A stretch of 42,041 nt of DNA. It comes from Nocardioides sp. (GTDB lineage Bacteria; Actinomycetota; Actinomycetes; Propionibacteriales; Nocardioidaceae). The notes beneath the pieces were generated by a model. That model did no database searches. It saw only the letters and a list, made by a program, of their open reading frames with translations, and was not told the origin of the DNA. The position numbers and the translations under genes were made by a program. Position 1 is the stretch's first letter; each line of letters starts with the position of its first letter. This document shows positions 41,025 to 42,041 of the stretch, in pieces. The stretch covers positions 1 to 42,041 of the forward strand of contig JAUYLL010000151.1 in assembly GCA_030698375.1 (NCBI GenBank). The letters run 5' to 3'.

Positions 41025-42041
41025 TCAGCCCTCCACGGTGACGCGGACGTTGTGCCAGCCCGAGGAGCCGTCCGGGGCGATGGGAGCGCGCTCCTCGGTC
41101 TGCGTGGTCCCGGTGGCGTCGGTCGCGCGCACGGTGAGCGTGTGGCCGCCCGGCTGCGCGTCCGGCCACTCGTAGACCCACTGGCGCCAGGTGTTGATGT
41201 TGTCGTCCTCGGCCAGCCGGGCGGCCTCCCAGGGGCCGTCGTCCACCCGGACCTCGACGTCGGTGATGCCCCGGTCCTGGGACCACGCGACGCCGGCCAC
41301 CGTGACGGTGCCGGCCGCCACCCGCGCGAAGGAGCGGGGTACGTCGATGCGCGAGGAGATCTTGATCGGCGCCTCCTCGGAGTACCCGCGCGGGGTCCAG
41401 TAGGCCTCGAAGTCGGAGAACCGCGTCACCTCGAGGTCGACCAGCCACTTGGTGGCGCCGACGTACCCGTAGACGCCGGGGGTGACCATGCGGACCGGGA
41501 AGCCGTTGACCAGCGGGAGCGGCTCGCCGTTCATCCCGATCGCGATCATCGCCTCGCGGTCGTCGGTGAGCGCGGTGAGCGGGGTGCCGATCGTCATGTC
41601 GTCGGCGCTGGTCGACTTCACCGCATCGGCGCCGTCCTGCACCCCGGCCATCTCGAGCAGGTCGCGGGTGAGGACGCCGAGCCAGGCGGCGTTGCCGACG
41701 TACTCGCCGCCGACCGGGTTGGAGACGCAGGTGAGCGTGATGCGCCGCTCCACGAGCGGCATCTCCAGCAGCTCCTGGAAGGTCAGGTTGATCTCGTTGT
41801 CGACCATGCCGTGGATCCGCAGCGACCAGCCCTCGATGGGCACGTCGGGAACCTGGAGCGCCGTGTCGACACGGTAGAACTCCTTGTTCGGCGTGATGTA
41901 GCGGGTGAGCCCGTCGATGCCCAGCTCGGCGCCCCGGGGCACCGGCGGCCCGGCGTCGGTGGGCGAGGGCAGGGTCAGCCCCGCGCGGTCCCCGGCGGCA
42001 GCGGCGCCCCCGAGAGCCCGGGCGGCGAGCCCACCGCCGGC
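41025..42041 (-). CDS. Sulfite-oxidase-type molybdopterin-dependent oxidoreductase (5' end outside the window)
   Basis: At least 338 residues; the frame is open to the window edge. The molybdopterin-binding domain has the fold markers EGWSLRIHGMV, ITLTCVSNPVGGEYVGNAAWLGV (the Cys that ligates Mo) and MVTPGVYGYVGATKWLVDLEV. From about 190 residues before the end comes the Mo-co oxidoreductase dimerisation domain (IKISSRIDVPRSFARVAAGTVTVAGVAWS, Ig-like). Actinobacterial members often carry N-terminal membrane helices upstream; the Ala/Gly-rich stretch at the window edge could be the end of that region. GTG 41942 is an internal candidate start but the open frame upstream argues against it. Electron acceptor and substrate unknown. 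Confidence 0.9.
   Translation of the reverse strand, partial: AGGGLAARALGGAAAAGDRAGLTLPSPTDAGPPVPRGAELGIDGLTRYITPNKEFYRVDTALQVPDVPIEGWSLRIHGMVDNEINLTFQELLEMPLVERRITLTCVSNPVGGEYVGNAAWLGVLTRDLLEMAGVQDGADAVKSTSADDMTIGTPLTALTDDREAMIAIGMNGEPLPLVNGFPVRMVTPGVYGYVGATKWLVDLEVTRFSDFEAYWTPRGYSEEAPIKISSRIDVPRSFARVAAGTVTVAGVAWSQDRGITDVEVRVDDGPWEAARLAEDDNINTWRQWVYEWPDAQPGGHTLTVRATDATGTTQTEERAPIAPDGSSGWHNVRVTVEG

Noticed and set aside
1..42041. CRISPR array, insertion sequence or riboswitch
   Set aside because: I saw no regularly spaced repeats, no transposase with inverted ends and no recognisable riboswitch core by reading; a covariance-model search would be needed to exclude weak ones.

Overview
The window is high-GC DNA, with GTG and ATG starts and tightly overlapped operons, from an actinobacterium. 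Gene order and protein flavour fit Nocardioidaceae or related Propionibacteriales best (inference; no 16S is present). The first 12 kb reproduce the oriC-proximal cell-growth locus known from Mycobacterium: cyclophilin, rhomboid, crgA, a DUF881 protein, then on the minus strand fhaA-fhaB-pstP-rodA-pbpA-pknA-pknB, with tRNA-Leu next to fhaA. These genes form one regulatory unit for septation and peptidoglycan synthesis: two Ser/Thr kinases with PASTA ectodomains, the opposing PP2C phosphatase, two FHA readers of phosphothreonine, and a SEDS glycosyltransferase with its class B PBP.

From 11.8 to 15.8 kb, a 3.9-kb integrative element sits in the 3' half of tRNA-Leu(CAG), bounded by perfect 57-bp repeats. 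It carries a zinc-ribbon protein, a two-gene unit (unknown protein plus DnaQ-like exonuclease-BRCT fusion) and a tyrosine integrase. The integrase has a frameshift and has lost its HxxR arginine, so the element looks stranded. Integration also removed the encoded CCA and the terminator of the tRNA gene; the element supplies a replacement terminator.

From 15.9 to 29.4 kb lie mixed host genes: an MFS transporter with a secreted nuclease lipoprotein, an orphan MASE1-PAS histidine kinase, an alpha/beta hydrolase, an MpaB-type oxygenase divergent from a TetR gene across a clear palindromic operator, a zinc dehydrogenase, a second TetR divergent from a SnoaL-like protein, glutaminase-STAS, an EamA exporter, a CGNR regulator, YbdD, pyroglutamyl peptidase and a HAD phosphatase.

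From 29.5 to 37.6 kb is an eight-gene, mostly translationally coupled operon. It encodes an anchored surface protein with a beta-rich domain, a Gly-linker solute-binding lipoprotein, two Liv-type permeases, two Liv-type ATPases, a small membrane protein with a Cys/His motif, and a membrane-anchored VanY-like M15 peptidase that is frameshifted here. This is the best candidate in the window for an undescribed system: envelope-spanning capture and import coupled to a wall peptidase.

From 37.6 to 40 kb is an alkane hydroxylase unit: alkB-rubredoxin fusion, [3Fe-4S] ferredoxin, TetR regulator and a strong terminator. The window ends with a fasciclin lipoprotein and a truncated sulfite-oxidase-type molybdopterin oxidoreductase, both on the minus strand.
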